Positions 43,589-52,630 of a stretch of 64,000 bases of DNA are shown one piece after another. Below the pieces are notes generated by a model. That model saw only the letters and a program-made list of their open reading frames with translations. It searched no databases and had not been told where the DNA came from. The first letter of the stretch is position 1; each line of letters begins with the position of its first letter. Position numbers and translations under genes: made by a program. Source of the stretch: JAISGQ01 sp045534445 (GTDB lineage Bacteria > Bacillota > Clostridia > Oscillospirales > Acutalibacteraceae); contig JAZSJQ010000035.1 in NCBI GenBank assembly GCA_045534445.1, positions 25,786 through 89,785 of the forward strand, read 5' to 3'.

Positions 43589-43618
43589 TTGCAATATTAC
43601 AGTATGCTATGTTAAAAT
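43589..43618 (+). promoter_or_regulatory. Promoter of the PHP phosphatase gene
   Basis: TTGCAA, 18 bases, TAAAAT; it stands back to back with the UPF0237 promoter. Confidence 0.55.
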
Positions 43619-43640
43619 TAATAATAAGAGGTGGTTTTAT

Positions 43641-44450
43641 ATGTACAGATTCCCGTTGGCAGATTGCCATGTTCATACAAAGTATTCCTTTGACGGAATA
43701 AGCACACTTAAAGAACAGCTTGCCGGAGCATATGAACTCGGATTGCAGGTAATTGCAATAACCGACCATCTTGATATAATACCCGATGATTTTGATAAGG
43801 AAAAGAAGATACATCTGGAATGCGCGAAAGAAATTGAAACGCTCAGACCGAAATATCCCGACTTAAAGATCCTATGCGGCACGGAGATAGGTCAGGCAGT
43901 GCATTTTCCGCACCTCGCAGAAGACTATCTCGCATCATATGAATGGGATTTTATTCTCGGATCTATCCATAACCTGAGAAACAGAGAGGATTTCTATTTC
44001 CTTGATTTCACCGAGGCAGATCCTCACGAAGCATATGAAGCATATCTTGATGAAATAATGGAAACGGTGCAGCTTGGCGCATTCGATTCCCTTGCTCATC
44101 TTACATACCCTCTGCGTTATATAGTCGGGCGTGACGGCAGAGAGATGCCATATGAGCGATATGCCAAAAGATACGATGACATACTCTCATTACTTATAGA
44201 AAAGGAAAAAGCTCTTGAAATAAATACCACCGCAATTAAAAACGGAGGAACACCTTCTCCTGAGGTGGAGATAATCAATCGTTATGCCGAGCTTGGAGGC
44301 AGACTTGTGACCATCGGCAGCGATGCCCATGACGCAAAGTATCTGACATCTGATTTCGACACCGTGGGAAGAATACTGCTTGATGCAGGAATAAGATCCT
44401 ATGTTTATTTCGAGAAGCGCAGAATTGCAGGAGAATTTCCTGTCTGCTGA
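43641..44450 (+). CDS. PHP-domain histidinol-phosphatase family protein
   Basis: 269-residue metal-dependent phosphoesterase. DCHVHTKYSFDG, AITDHLDI, CGTEIGQ, FILGSIHNL, DSLAHLTYPLRY and IGSDAHDAKYL supply the PHP metal ligands in order. The family (HisK type) removes phosphate from histidinol phosphate in histidine synthesis. No other his gene is nearby, so another phosphate ester is possible. GAGGTGG stands before the ATG. Confidence 0.9.
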   Translation: MYRFPLADCHVHTKYSFDGISTLKEQLAGAYELGLQVIAITDHLDIIPDDFDKEKKIHLECAKEIETLRPKYPDLKILCGTEIGQAVHFPHLAEDYLASYEWDFILGSIHNLRNREDFYFLDFTEADPHEAYEAYLDEIMETVQLGAFDSLAHLTYPLRYIVGRDGREMPYERYAKRYDDILSLLIEKEKALEINTTAIKNGGTPSPEVEIINRYAELGGRLVTIGSDAHDAKYLTSDFDTVGRILLDAGIRSYVYFEKRRIAGEFPVC

Positions 44451-44473
44451 TAATATTCACTTCACTGCACAAA

Positions 44474-44509
44474 ACGACCCCGTTTACAGAAGTCTGTAAA
44501 CGGGGTCGT
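44474..44509. terminator. Bidirectional terminator, PHP gene/nifU
   Basis: ACGACCCCGTTTACAG/CTGTAAACGGGGTCGT stem around a short loop. Confidence 0.92.
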
Positions 44510-44519
44510 ACTTTTAATA

Positions 44520-44957
44520 TCAGTCGTTGTGGCAGCAGTCACAATCGTGACAGTCGCCGCCGATCTCACCGATTATGGGCTTGGGATCGACGCCCTTTCT
44601 GGTGTAATAATCCCAGAGTGCGGACTTTATTGCCTGCTCAGCAAGGACAGAGCAGTGAACCTTTACGGGAGGAAGTCCGTCCAAAGCTTCCATAACTGCC
44701 TTGTTAGTAAGCTTGAGTGCCTCGTCAATGGTCTTGCCCTTTACCATCTCGGTTGCCATGGAGCTGGTTGCAACTGCCGCGCCGCAGCCGAAGGTCTTGA
44801 ATTTCACATCGGTGATAACATTGCCCTCTATCTTGAGGTACATACGCATTATATCGCCGCACTGGGGATTTCCGACTTCACCTACGCCGTCTGCATCGGG
44901 AATCTCACCCACATTGCGGGGATTTGAAAAATGATCAAGTACTTTATCTGAATACAT
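44520..44957 (-). CDS. nifU: Fe-S cluster scaffold (NifU/IscU type)
   Basis: 145-residue scaffold protein. GNPQCGD (first Cys), FKTFGCGAAVATSS (second Cys) and KVHCSVLAEQAI (third Cys) are the three cluster ligands. A C-terminal extension CHDCDCCHND adds a dense Cys/His cluster that is absent from classical IscU but occurs in clostridial forms. It receives sulfur from the cysteine desulfurase encoded 13 bases upstream. Confidence 0.94.
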   Translation of the reverse strand: MYSDKVLDHFSNPRNVGEIPDADGVGEVGNPQCGDIMRMYLKIEGNVITDVKFKTFGCGAAVATSSMATEMVKGKTIDEALKLTNKAVMEALDGLPPVKVHCSVLAEQAIKSALWDYYTRKGVDPKPIIGEIGGDCHDCDCCHND

Positions 44958-44970
44958 TATTTACACCTCA

Positions 44971-46161
44971 TTAGTTTTCTTTGATTATCTTATCCCACAG
45001 AGGAGACATATCGCGAAGTCTCTTAACGATGGGAGGCAGCACCTCGAGAATGTAGTCAACGTCAGACTCGTCGTTGAAATCGTCAAAGCTGAGTCTGAGA
45101 GATCCGTGGGCTATCTCATGGGGTAGACCGATTGCCAGCAGAACGTGACTGGGATCAAGAGAGCCCGATGTGCAGGCAGAGCCTGAAGAAGCACATACTC
45201 CCGCATTGTCAAGGAGGAGAAGCAATGATTCTCCCTCGATACCCTCAAAGCAGAAGTTTGCATTGCCGGGCAGACGCTCTGTGCGTGAGCCGTTAAGATG
45301 AGAACGCTCTATCTTCATAACGCCTTCAATAAGTCTGTCACGCATCGCGGTGAGCTTTGCATTGGTTCTTTCCATATTGTCAACGGCATCTTTAAGCGCA
45401 ACCGCCATGCCGACGATACCTGCGACATTTTCGGTGCCTGCTCTGCGGTTTCGCTCCTGAGCACCGCCGTCGATAAGATTCTCTATTCTCAGACCGAGTC
45501 TGACATAAAGAAGTCCGACACCCTTGGGGGCATGGAATTTATGTCCCGACACGGAAAGCATATCCACGTTGAGTTCCTTTACATTGACGGGAATATGCCC
45601 CACAGCCTGCACTGCATCGGTATGGAAGAGAACTCCCTTTGCCTTGCAGACTGCTCCTATTTCAGCAATGGGCTGAATGGTTCCGATTTCATTGTTTGCC
45701 ATTATTATCGTGACAAGTGCAGTATCCTCACGGATAGCATCGCTGACCTGCTGTGCGGTTACAAGACCGTCACTGTCAACGGGGAGATATGTCACCTCAA
45801 AGCCCTCTTTTTCAAGAGCTGCACAGGTATGGAGCACTGCGTGATGCTCAATGGCAGTTGTAATGATATGCTTCTTTCCCTTCTTTGCAAGGGTATGTGC
45901 AGCGCCCTTTATTGCCCAGTTATCAGCCTCGGAGCCGCCTGAGGTTATGAATATCTCATTTGGCTTTGCCCCTAAGCAATCGGCAAGAGTTTCGCGTGCA
46001 TTGATAAGTGATTTTGCAGCCTCTATTCCCTTGGAGTAAATCGAGGAAGGGTTGCCGTAATTGTCGAGATAAAACTCGCTCATTGCATCGAATACTTTGC
46101 GTGAGACCTGAGTGGTCGCCGCATTATCCGCATAAACAAATCTTTTTTCCAAATTAATCAA
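44971..46161 (-). CDS. nifS: Cysteine desulfurase (NifS/IscS type)
   Basis: PLP enzyme, about 396 residues, that moves sulfur from cysteine to NifU. YADNAATT, ITSGGSEADNWAI, EHHAVLHTC, SGHKFHAPKG with the PLP lysine and SSGSACTSG with the persulfide cysteine are all intact. The frame opens at a TTG (46161) with AAAGG only three bases away; a second TTG three codons later, giving MEKRFVYADNAATT, fits homologues equally well. The promoter contains an ACTAA-T-TTAGT dyad. Confidence 0.95.
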   Translation of the reverse strand: MINLEKRFVYADNAATTQVSRKVFDAMSEFYLDNYGNPSSIYSKGIEAAKSLINARETLADCLGAKPNEIFITSGGSEADNWAIKGAAHTLAKKGKKHIITTAIEHHAVLHTCAALEKEGFEVTYLPVDSDGLVTAQQVSDAIREDTALVTIIMANNEIGTIQPIAEIGAVCKAKGVLFHTDAVQAVGHIPVNVKELNVDMLSVSGHKFHAPKGVGLLYVRLGLRIENLIDGGAQERNRRAGTENVAGIVGMAVALKDAVDNMERTNAKLTAMRDRLIEGVMKIERSHLNGSRTERLPGNANFCFEGIEGESLLLLLDNAGVCASSGSACTSGSLDPSHVLLAIGLPHEIAHGSLRLSFDDFNDESDVDYILEVLPPIVKRLRDMSPLWDKIIKEN

Positions 46162-46197
46162 GGACCTTTCAAAGTCGGATTTTTTCTTTGCTCTTAA

Positions 46198-46226
46198 TAT
46201 ATACTAAATTAGTCCACTTTGCAATA
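46198..46226 (-). promoter_or_regulatory. Promoter of nifS-nifU with internal dyad
   Basis: On the minus strand TTGCAA, 17 bases, TATATA. ACTAATTTAGT (46205-46215) lies in the spacer and could bind an Rrf2/IscR-type repressor. Confidence 0.55.
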
Positions 46227-46252
46227 GGCTTGCCAAATTTTTGTCAGTTTAT

Positions 46253-46702
46253 TCAATTTCTGTGCATTTCCGTCTGCATAACTGCAGCCTTGTCACAACG
46301 CTCATTATATTCGTGACCTGCATGGCCCTTTATCCACTCAAAGGTGACCTCATGCTTTGAAAGCTCGTCAAGCAGGGCTCCCCATAATTCCGGGTTAAGC
46401 GCAGGCTTTCCGTCACTCTTCTTCCAGCCCTTTGCTTTCCACGATCTCGCCCAGCCCTTCGTTATTCCGTCAACAACGTATTTTGAATCGGTTACGATAT
46501 GGACACTGCATTTTCTTTTAAGTGCCTTCAGTGCCTCTATTACGGCAGTAAGCTCCATTCGGTTGTTGGTGGTCTCGTGCGCACCGCCCGATATCTCCTT
46601 TTCCATTCCCATGGATACGAGTATGGCGCACCAGCCTCCCGGTCCCGGATTTCCCGAACAGGCTCCGTCCGTATATATTGTTACCTTTGTAAGCTCATTC
46701 AT
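46253..46702 (-). CDS. rnhA: Ribonuclease HI
   Basis: 149 residues. Degrades the RNA strand of RNA:DNA hybrids. IYTDGACSGNPGPGGW (first Asp), TNNRMELTAVIEAL (Glu), IVTDSKYVVDGI (Asp) and the C-terminal HEYNERCDKAA (Asp) are the four metal ligands. The basic handle (RSWKAKGWKKSDGKP) is present. Single gene. Confidence 0.96.
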   Translation of the reverse strand: MNELTKVTIYTDGACSGNPGPGGWCAILVSMGMEKEISGGAHETTNNRMELTAVIEALKALKRKCSVHIVTDSKYVVDGITKGWARSWKAKGWKKSDGKPALNPELWGALLDELSKHEVTFEWIKGHAGHEYNERCDKAAVMQTEMHRN

Positions 46703-46823
46703 ATTTTCTGCAGCCCCTTTTCGCTGAGTATTCTATAATACATCTGTCTTTCTGTAAAGTTCTTTTTCTCTGTATCTGCATTCCAAATAAGAAAATTGTA
46801 ACAAATCCTTTACGCTTTCATCG

Positions 46824-46852
46824 TTGCAATAAAAAAAACTCTGTGTTATAAT
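46824..46852 (+). promoter_or_regulatory. Promoter of the large lipoprotein gene
   Basis: TTGCAA, 17 bases, TATAAT. The remaining gap from 46703 shows no other element. Confidence 0.75.
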
Positions 46853-46924
46853 TCATGAGATTTTTGCAAATCGGACAAACTCACAGTTTAAATGCATTTG
46901 TATTTGAAAGGAAATGATCAGGTT

Positions 46925-48826
46925 ATGCGTAGTAAATGCGGTACTGCGGCATTGGCTTTTCTGATGGCTGTCATTCTTTGTGCCACATTTGTGCTGAGCG
47001 GATGCACAGGCTTCTTCGGCGCAAGAGTTGACACTGAAGGCACCGACCCTTATCAGACTCCGAATGTTCGCGGTGTCTGGAATGCGGGCAGCATCAACAA
47101 GAAGATTACTCCCTATTTTGACGATGTTATTGCTTCTCTCAAGCTTGCAAACTCCAACGAATCCAATGAGCTTGTGGGTAAAATGCGATACAGTGTTGAT
47201 ACGGTTGAAGGCAAAAACGTCCTCCGCTCGTGGATAGAAGGCACTCAGGGGCAGAAGATAATGCTTCCCGATATCGTTCTTGATGCAGGCAGCTGTGCCG
47301 TTGCTGACCATGTTCCCGATGCTGTTGCGGATTACGATATTCTCAAGCACGCCATGACCGTTGCATCTTACGGTGTAAATGTGGATATATACAATATGGA
47401 TGCTACCGTCACTGCCTCTCAGATGGCAAATGCCCTCGTCTGCTGGTATGAAAGCAAGACCGGCAATACTGTTGATACTTCCTCTGTCACCGCTTCCGTA
47501 TCCGACGAATATTCAAAGAAGCTCCTTGCTCTTATCCCTGACTACAAATATGCTGACAAGCTTATTTACGACAGCAATGTGACCACAACAATATTTGTCG
47601 ATACTCTCGCCGTGCTTATGAGCGAGGTCAATTATGAGGTTTACGGCGTGGGCAGCGGAAACGTTACTCTCATGGATTTCGTCCGCTATGCAGAGCTTTT
47701 CCTCAGAATGTATACCCCTGCAGGCATCAATTACAATTATTCTGCCGACAGCGAATCTGAGGACTCTTCTGACAACAATGATGCGGATGTATCCGATGAA
47801 GAAGTAAAGCTTGAGACCGATTGGCTGAACCGTGTTTCCGACATCAACTTCTTCAACTCCATCGACAGTGTGCTTGCCCAGTCTGAAGAGCCCGTCACAA
47901 GACTCGATCTTGCCGACAATATGCTCCTCATGTTCAAAGCAGGCTACGACACCGACGTAGAGGCTCAGATAGCAATAGCCGACACCTCTGCCGAAAGCGC
48001 AAAGATAATGATAGACTATGCTGTCATGCCTAACTTCCCCGAAAACTCCAATCTGTTCTCACCTGACTACAAAGTAAAGGGTCATGAGCTTCCCTCCCTT
48101 GTTTCAAGCTTTACAGAGCATTGCTTCGTTTCCTGGAACAACGAAGGTACTTATCATTACTACGACAATCTTACAATGAACATTATCTGCCGCGCTTTCG
48201 CAGATCTTGAAAGCTTCTATACCGCGCAGAGCTATTACCCCTCCGAGGAGGCTCCCGAAAAGGTCAATAACGGTGCTGCTTCCGACTGGTTCCTCACAAG
48301 CCTTGACACCGGCGACTACGCAGAAAAGAATGTTACAGTTGCTGCCTCTGCAATGGCTCTCCACTGGAGCGGCAATTCCTCACACTCGGTTACTTCTCTC
48401 AGAAATGCTTATCTCAGCGAATCCGATGATGAATGGGACAATGACTTCATTGTTTCAGTTCTCGAAGACAATAATGTCTCCGCTGCAATTTACGAGGATA
48501 TCTCCACCGATGCTGTTCTCGATGAGCTTCGTGCAGGCAATATCATTCTTGCCCGTTACAGCGATACCGGCACAAAAGCTGTTCAGTGCATGATAATTTA
48601 CGGTTTTGAGAAGAACGTAAATTCCGTTAAATTCACCGTAAATGACCCTTGCGTCAAGCATTCTCAGCCCACCTACGCAAACGGTTCCGTTCCCGGAAAG
48701 GCGGAGGTCATTGAAAGCGAGCTGGCTCTCTGGCTAATCGGTAAAGCTGATACGGATTATATCGTTATCTATGCCACAGGAAACGGTCCTGCTTCCGCTG
48801 GCGATATATCTGCAACAGATCAATAA
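46925..48826 (+). CDS. Large lipoprotein, degenerate SLH-like repeats and C39-like end
   Basis: 633 residues. Signal peptide with lipobox FVLSGC. Segments with the rhythm of S-layer homology repeats are visible near 155-185 (TVTASQMANALVCWY) and 325-395 (VTRLDLADNMLLMF, then FSPDYKVKGHELPSLVSSF). An acidic serine linker lies near 278-295. The last 180 residues have the layout of a C39-like papain fold: AASAMALHWSG at the nucleophile helix, DEWDNDFIVSVLEDNNV, LDELRAGNIILARYSD, then VQCMIIYGFEK and KFTVNDPC. The expected catalytic Cys and His are replaced (Ala/Ser and Val/Gln), so it is likely a non-catalytic binding protein. These fold assignments are by eye. AAAGGA lies somewhat far upstream. 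Confidence 0.6.
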   Translation: MRSKCGTAALAFLMAVILCATFVLSGCTGFFGARVDTEGTDPYQTPNVRGVWNAGSINKKITPYFDDVIASLKLANSNESNELVGKMRYSVDTVEGKNVLRSWIEGTQGQKIMLPDIVLDAGSCAVADHVPDAVADYDILKHAMTVASYGVNVDIYNMDATVTASQMANALVCWYESKTGNTVDTSSVTASVSDEYSKKLLALIPDYKYADKLIYDSNVTTTIFVDTLAVLMSEVNYEVYGVGSGNVTLMDFVRYAELFLRMYTPAGINYNYSADSESEDSSDNNDADVSDEEVKLETDWLNRVSDINFFNSIDSVLAQSEEPVTRLDLADNMLLMFKAGYDTDVEAQIAIADTSAESAKIMIDYAVMPNFPENSNLFSPDYKVKGHELPSLVSSFTEHCFVSWNNEGTYHYYDNLTMNIICRAFADLESFYTAQSYYPSEEAPEKVNNGAASDWFLTSLDTGDYAEKNVTVAASAMALHWSGNSSHSVTSLRNAYLSESDDEWDNDFIVSVLEDNNVSAAIYEDISTDAVLDELRAGNIILARYSDTGTKAVQCMIIYGFEKNVNSVKFTVNDPCVKHSQPTYANGSVPGKAEVIESELALWLIGKADTDYIVIYATGNGPASAGDISATDQ

Positions 48827-48830
48827 TGTC

Positions 48831-48864
48831 AAAGTCCGCAGAAAAATTTTCTGCGGACTTTTTT
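48831..48864 (+). terminator. Terminator of the lipoprotein gene
   Basis: AAAGTCCGCAGAAAA/TTTTCTGCGGACTTT stem, T-run follows. Confidence 0.92.
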
Positions 48865-48922
48865 GCTGTCTGTAATTATACATAAGTCATTTCGGTGTAT
48901 ATTGGTGAAGGGAGTGAAAACT

Positions 48923-49477
48923 ATGCAGGACAGAGAAATCATTGAACTATATTTTTCACGGAACGAAAACGCAATATCAGAGACCGACAGAAAATACGGC
49001 AGATACTGTCATTTCATTGCATTCGGCATTCTGCGCATGGAAGAGGATTCCAAGGAATGCGTGAATGATACATATCTCAGAGCATGGAACTGCATACCAC
49101 CGCACAAGCCCAAGAAGCTTCAGACCTTTATCGGAAAAATCACCCGAAATCTGGCACTCAACAGATATCAGAAGCTTCATGCCGCCAAACGCGGAGGCTG
49201 TGAGATACCAATTCTGCTTGACGAGCTTAGCGAATGCATCGGCGATAATCGTTCGAGTATATCAGATACAGCGGCATTCAGGGACACAATAAACCGATTT
49301 CTCTCTTCTCTGGACATGAAAAGCAGAAAGCTGTTTATACGCAGATACTGGTACATGAATATTCCTTCCGAAATTGCAAAGGAATACGGTATGACCGCAG
49401 GGAATGTTTCTGTCATTCTGCACCGAACTCGACAGAAGCTCAGGGAAATGCTTGAAAGCGAGGGGATCACAATATGA
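48923..49477 (+). CDS. ECF-type RNA polymerase sigma factor (third)
   Basis: 184 residues. Region 2: SKECVNDTYLRAWNCIPPHKPKKLQTFIGKITRNLALNRYQ. Region 4: RKLFIRRYWYMNIPSEIAKEYGMTAGNVSVILHRTRQKLREML. The ATG at 48923 follows GGGAGTG. The stop overlaps the start of the partner gene (ATGA). Its subgroup, with KLxTFxGKITRNLALNRY, is common in Clostridia next to membrane proteins of unknown function. Confidence 0.87.
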   Translation: MQDREIIELYFSRNENAISETDRKYGRYCHFIAFGILRMEEDSKECVNDTYLRAWNCIPPHKPKKLQTFIGKITRNLALNRYQKLHAAKRGGCEIPILLDELSECIGDNRSSISDTAAFRDTINRFLSSLDMKSRKLFIRRYWYMNIPSEIAKEYGMTAGNVSVILHRTRQKLREMLESEGITI

Positions 49478-50358
49478 ATATGGAAATACTTTACGCCCTG
49501 TGTGATATCGACGACAGCTTCATTGAAGAAGCTGCTCCGCATAAAAAGAAAAAAACATGGAAAATATGGGCAGGTATTGCCGCCTGCCTATGCATCACCA
49601 CATTGTTATCAGCATTATTTATTCATACCGGACTTTATAAAAATATATCTGATAAGTATTTTACAGATAATCACCACCTTGACGCGATTCAGATGATAGA
49701 ATATAACGATGCTTATTTTGAGGTTATTGAAAGCAAGGCACTTCTGCATAAAGTCGGATTGCCCGATACCATAACCGATGATATGGCAGGGGAGCATATT
49801 GCCTATCTCAAGGGACAGGATTACTATACCGTGTCAGAAAGCCCCACAGACATTGAGCTTTTTACATATTCGCCGATTCTCTGCGATGCTGTAAAGATAA
49901 TCAGAAAGGGCGATACCTATTCTGCCGCCGTTTTCTGCAATTATATTTCATCCGACGGTGATGTACGAATGGATATTTCAGAGCTTTATCGCCTTTACGG
50001 AATTTACGATGCTTCTGATATCGCTTCAATCTCAAAGGCAGAAACAGGCAGGGAAGGATACAGCAGCAGAGTAATCGCTCCTGCTGCCATAAGAGAATTT
50101 TACGATATAACAACATCATTTGAAGCTTATAGCAACAGCGAATATCAGGCTGCCGTTTTCGGAGGGAAATCAGAAGAAGAACAGCATGAATTATCTATCA
50201 ATATGGCAGATAAAATGTGTTATTTACATATTCTGACAAAGCAAGGTCTGAAATTCAGAATAAATATTTATCCCGAGCACGGCTGGATGTACTCAGCTCT
50301 TACAAGCTACCGTATGTCAGACGCCATGTTTGACTGGTATGCTAAAAACATTGGCTGA
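49474..50358 (+). CDS. Membrane partner of the third sigma factor
   Basis: 294 residues. Cytosolic N-terminus of 28 residues ending in KKKKTW, one helix near 30-52, and a 240-residue outer domain without recognisable motifs. The four-base overlap with the sigma gene implies coupled translation and a regulatory role, probably anti-sigma, with the N-terminus (EILYALCDIDDSFIEEAA) as the likely sigma-binding segment. This is inference from context. Confidence 0.65.
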   Translation: MNMEILYALCDIDDSFIEEAAPHKKKKTWKIWAGIAACLCITTLLSALFIHTGLYKNISDKYFTDNHHLDAIQMIEYNDAYFEVIESKALLHKVGLPDTITDDMAGEHIAYLKGQDYYTVSESPTDIELFTYSPILCDAVKIIRKGDTYSAAVFCNYISSDGDVRMDISELYRLYGIYDASDIASISKAETGREGYSSRVIAPAAIREFYDITTSFEAYSNSEYQAAVFGGKSEEEQHELSINMADKMCYLHILTKQGLKFRINIYPEHGWMYSALTSYRMSDAMFDWYAKNIG

Positions 50359-50365
50359 ATATGCA

Positions 50366-50407
50366 AAAAGCAAACCCCGACGCTCCACTTCGTCGGGGTT
50401 TGCTTTT
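50366..50407 (+). terminator. Terminator of the third sigma operon
   Basis: AAAAGCAAACCCCGACG/CGTCGGGGTTTGCTTTT, 17-bp stem. Confidence 0.93.
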
Positions 50408-50453
50408 CTGTTAATTAACTAAATCTGATCTTACTTATGGAAAGGAGAAAAAA

Positions 50454-50513
50454 ATGAAGAAAGTCGGAAGGTTATTCAAGGAAGATCTGGCATTCCCCCT
50501 ATCAGCTTCCTGA
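50454..50513 (+). CDS. Possible 19-residue peptide or gene remnant
   Basis: MKKVGRLFKEDLAFPLSAS, preceded by AAAGGAG at ideal distance. The opening (MKKxxRLFKEDL) is like the first residues of YhgE/Pip or ABC-2-type membrane proteins, so this may be the start of a deleted gene. It could also be a genuine small protein. Low confidence. Confidence 0.3.
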   Translation: MKKVGRLFKEDLAFPLSAS

Positions 50514-50580
50514 CCATAGTATGAACTATAAATATGAATACGCTATGTACAATTATGATTTATTATGTTAACTTTTGACG

Positions 50581-50649
50581 GGGAATCATTCCCAAATACC
50601 AAGTGACAAATATGTGCAGTATCGCCAACTATGCACATATTTGTCACTT
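50581..50649. repeat. Two palindromes in the sigma/trxA gap
   Basis: GGGAAT-C-ATTCCC (50581-50593) and AAGTGACAAATATGTGCA with its exact reverse complement around 13 bases (50601-50649, 18 bp). The latter is followed by TTTAG on the plus strand only, so it is a poor terminator for trxA. The remainder of the gap shows nothing. Confidence 0.6.
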
Positions 50650-50677
50650 TTAGATAAGATTATATCAATCTATTGAC

Positions 50678-50989
50678 TCAGCCTTCAAGCATCTTTATCA
50701 AATCGTCTTTTCCGCGAAGTCCCACAGCAGTCGCGGTGACCTCACCCTTATCAAATACAAGAATTGTAGGGATGCTCATTATGCCGTATCTGCTCGCAAT
50801 CTCGGGAGCTTCATCAACATTCACCTTGCCAACAACGAAAACACCGTCATATTCTTCCGCAATCGCATCTACGATAGGTCCCTGCATACGGCAGGGTCCG
50901 CACCAGGGTGCCCAGAAGTCAATAAGCACTTTTTTATCTCCGTTTATAACACTGTCAAAATTATTGTTTGTCAGTTCAAGTACTGCCAT
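50678..50989 (-). CDS. trxA: Thioredoxin
   Basis: 103 residues. DFWAPWCGPCRMQGP carries the redox pair CGPC; KVNVDEAPEIASRYGIMSIPTILVFDKGE has the conserved cis-proline (SIPT). General disulfide reductant. GAAAGGA precedes the ATG. Single gene. Confidence 0.96.
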   Translation of the reverse strand: MAVLELTNNNFDSVINGDKKVLIDFWAPWCGPCRMQGPIVDAIAEEYDGVFVVGKVNVDEAPEIASRYGIMSIPTILVFDKGEVTATAVGLRGKDDLIKMLEG

Positions 50990-51131
50990 AATTTATTTTT
51001 CCTTTCATTTTGAGTTTAATAAGAATTATATGTAATTCTGAGTTTATTATAATTTATGCACTGTCACATTGTGTTAATTTCCGATGAATTTTGATGTTTT
51101 TCTCAATTTGAAAAAATATAGAAAAATTAAA

Positions 51132-51160
51132 TTGATATTTTAAGCAATGTATGGTATTAT
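51132..51160 (+). promoter_or_regulatory. Promoter of the zinc-ribbon membrane protein gene
   Basis: TTGATA, 17 bases, TATTAT. A second TATAAT stands at 51170. Confidence 0.6.
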
Positions 51161-51222
51161 ACATTAGAGTATAATTTCGTATTATGCCCTTTATGGATTC
51201 TATCGTATTGTGTGGTGATTTT

Positions 51223-52479
51223 GTGCTTTGTCCCAATTGCGGTTATACATCCGCTCCCGGTACTATGTTCTGCGGAAAATGCGGCTCCCGTTTAGCTTCC
51301 GCACCGGCACAGCCAAATCCGTATACCCCTCCGGTTCAGCCTGCGCCTCCGGCTTCTCCTTACGGCACATATACACCTCCTCAGAGGTCTGCTTATACGC
51401 CTCCTGCCGCGCCTGCTGAATCTGTATCCTACAACAGTTATTCCCACGAGGCTGCAAGACCCAATTATCAGAGCTACAGCTCTCCCATGATGCAGTCTCC
51501 GTATATCTCGGGCGGTTTCAGAGCTCCGTCTCCCGTTCTTTCCTCAAGCAGAGAGGGCGCTGCACAATATACCGCAGTTTCCACCAACGTTTATTCCCCT
51601 CAGGCAAGAGCTGCCGCAGTGGCAAGCGAGCATGCAACCAAAAAGAAAAAAGCAGGAAAGATCGTCATGACAATTGCAGCCATCCTGCTTCTTGTCGGTA
51701 TGGCGGCTATCCTTTATTTCTCCGGAGTATTCAAGCAGTCGGACAACGGTATCTATGTCCCTCCCTCTTCGGGAGAATCTTCTGAGAACACTCCCACTGC
51801 AAAGCCTACCGAAAAGCCTTTGCCCACGGTATCTGAAAGCGATCCCTCCGATGTTCCCGTCGTCTCAGACTCTGATACCGAAAACAGCAAAAACGAGAAC
51901 GCTGTTCCCGGCAATCTTAATTCAAATGATTTTGCCGAAGTGAATGCGTTTCTTTCCGCCTTCACCGAAACAGGGCTCCTGAATATAAACAGCTCAGTTT
52001 CTTCAAACGAACTCGCAGACTTTGCTGTCACAAGCCTCTCCATGAACTCATCGGTTTACAGCTACAGTTCAAGCGGATTCTCTCACGGAAGCAATACATA
52101 TAATTACAGTCTTTCCGAGTCCGTTGTAAAGCAGCGCATCAGCCGCTACTTCGGCGAAAACGTTCAGCTTTATCCTGCTGTCGGTGACAGCGGCGAGGGC
52201 TGGATGTACTACGGTGGTAATTATTACTTTACTGAAATTGCCAAGTCCGAGGGCTTCGCCATTGTTACCGAATATTCAAAGGGCAGTGATGTTGTTGATG
52301 TCAGCTTCAACATTTATGCCTCCGACGGCAATGATTCCGATTATTACTCCATGACTGCAAAAGAGGCTGAAGATGCAGGTTGTACGCTCATCGGTTCAGG
52401 CACTGCAACTCTCGGCATCACTTCTTATAACGGACGCAATACATATCTCATGCAGTCTGTTGACGCATCGATAAACTGA
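51223..52479 (+). CDS. Zinc-ribbon membrane protein with Pro-rich linker
   Basis: 418 residues. The GTG start at 51223 puts the zinc ribbon at the very N-terminus (CPNCGYTSAPGTMFCGKCGSRL), its usual place in this protein class; longer frames are unsupported. A linker of about 125 residues is rich in P, Y, S and A. KKKKAGKIVMTIAAILLLVGMAAILYFSGVF is the membrane helix (near 148-170). An S/T/P/E-rich spacer leads to an outer domain (about 235-418) of unknown family. Cytosolic zinc ribbon and exported domain suggest an envelope sensor or scaffold; function unknown. Confidence 0.75.
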   Translation: MLCPNCGYTSAPGTMFCGKCGSRLASAPAQPNPYTPPVQPAPPASPYGTYTPPQRSAYTPPAAPAESVSYNSYSHEAARPNYQSYSSPMMQSPYISGGFRAPSPVLSSSREGAAQYTAVSTNVYSPQARAAAVASEHATKKKKAGKIVMTIAAILLLVGMAAILYFSGVFKQSDNGIYVPPSSGESSENTPTAKPTEKPLPTVSESDPSDVPVVSDSDTENSKNENAVPGNLNSNDFAEVNAFLSAFTETGLLNINSSVSSNELADFAVTSLSMNSSVYSYSSSGFSHGSNTYNYSLSESVVKQRISRYFGENVQLYPAVGDSGEGWMYYGGNYYFTEIAKSEGFAIVTEYSKGSDVVDVSFNIYASDGNDSDYYSMTAKEAEDAGCTLIGSGTATLGITSYNGRNTYLMQSVDASIN

Positions 52480-52491
52480 TTAACTCATGTA

Positions 52492-52534
52492 ATATAAAAG
52501 GAAGGAGTGCTTATCGCACTCCTTCCTTTTATAT
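52492..52534 (+). terminator. Terminator of the zinc-ribbon gene
   Basis: ATATAAAAGGAAGGAGTGC pairs with GCACTCCTTCCTTTTATAT. Confidence 0.93.
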
Positions 52535-52630
52535 TAATTCGCAGATATTGAAATCTATTTGCTCGACTCTGCCATATACGTCTCATCCGTCAGCGGATAC
52601 GCTGACACTTTCTCATCAAGGAGAAGGTTA

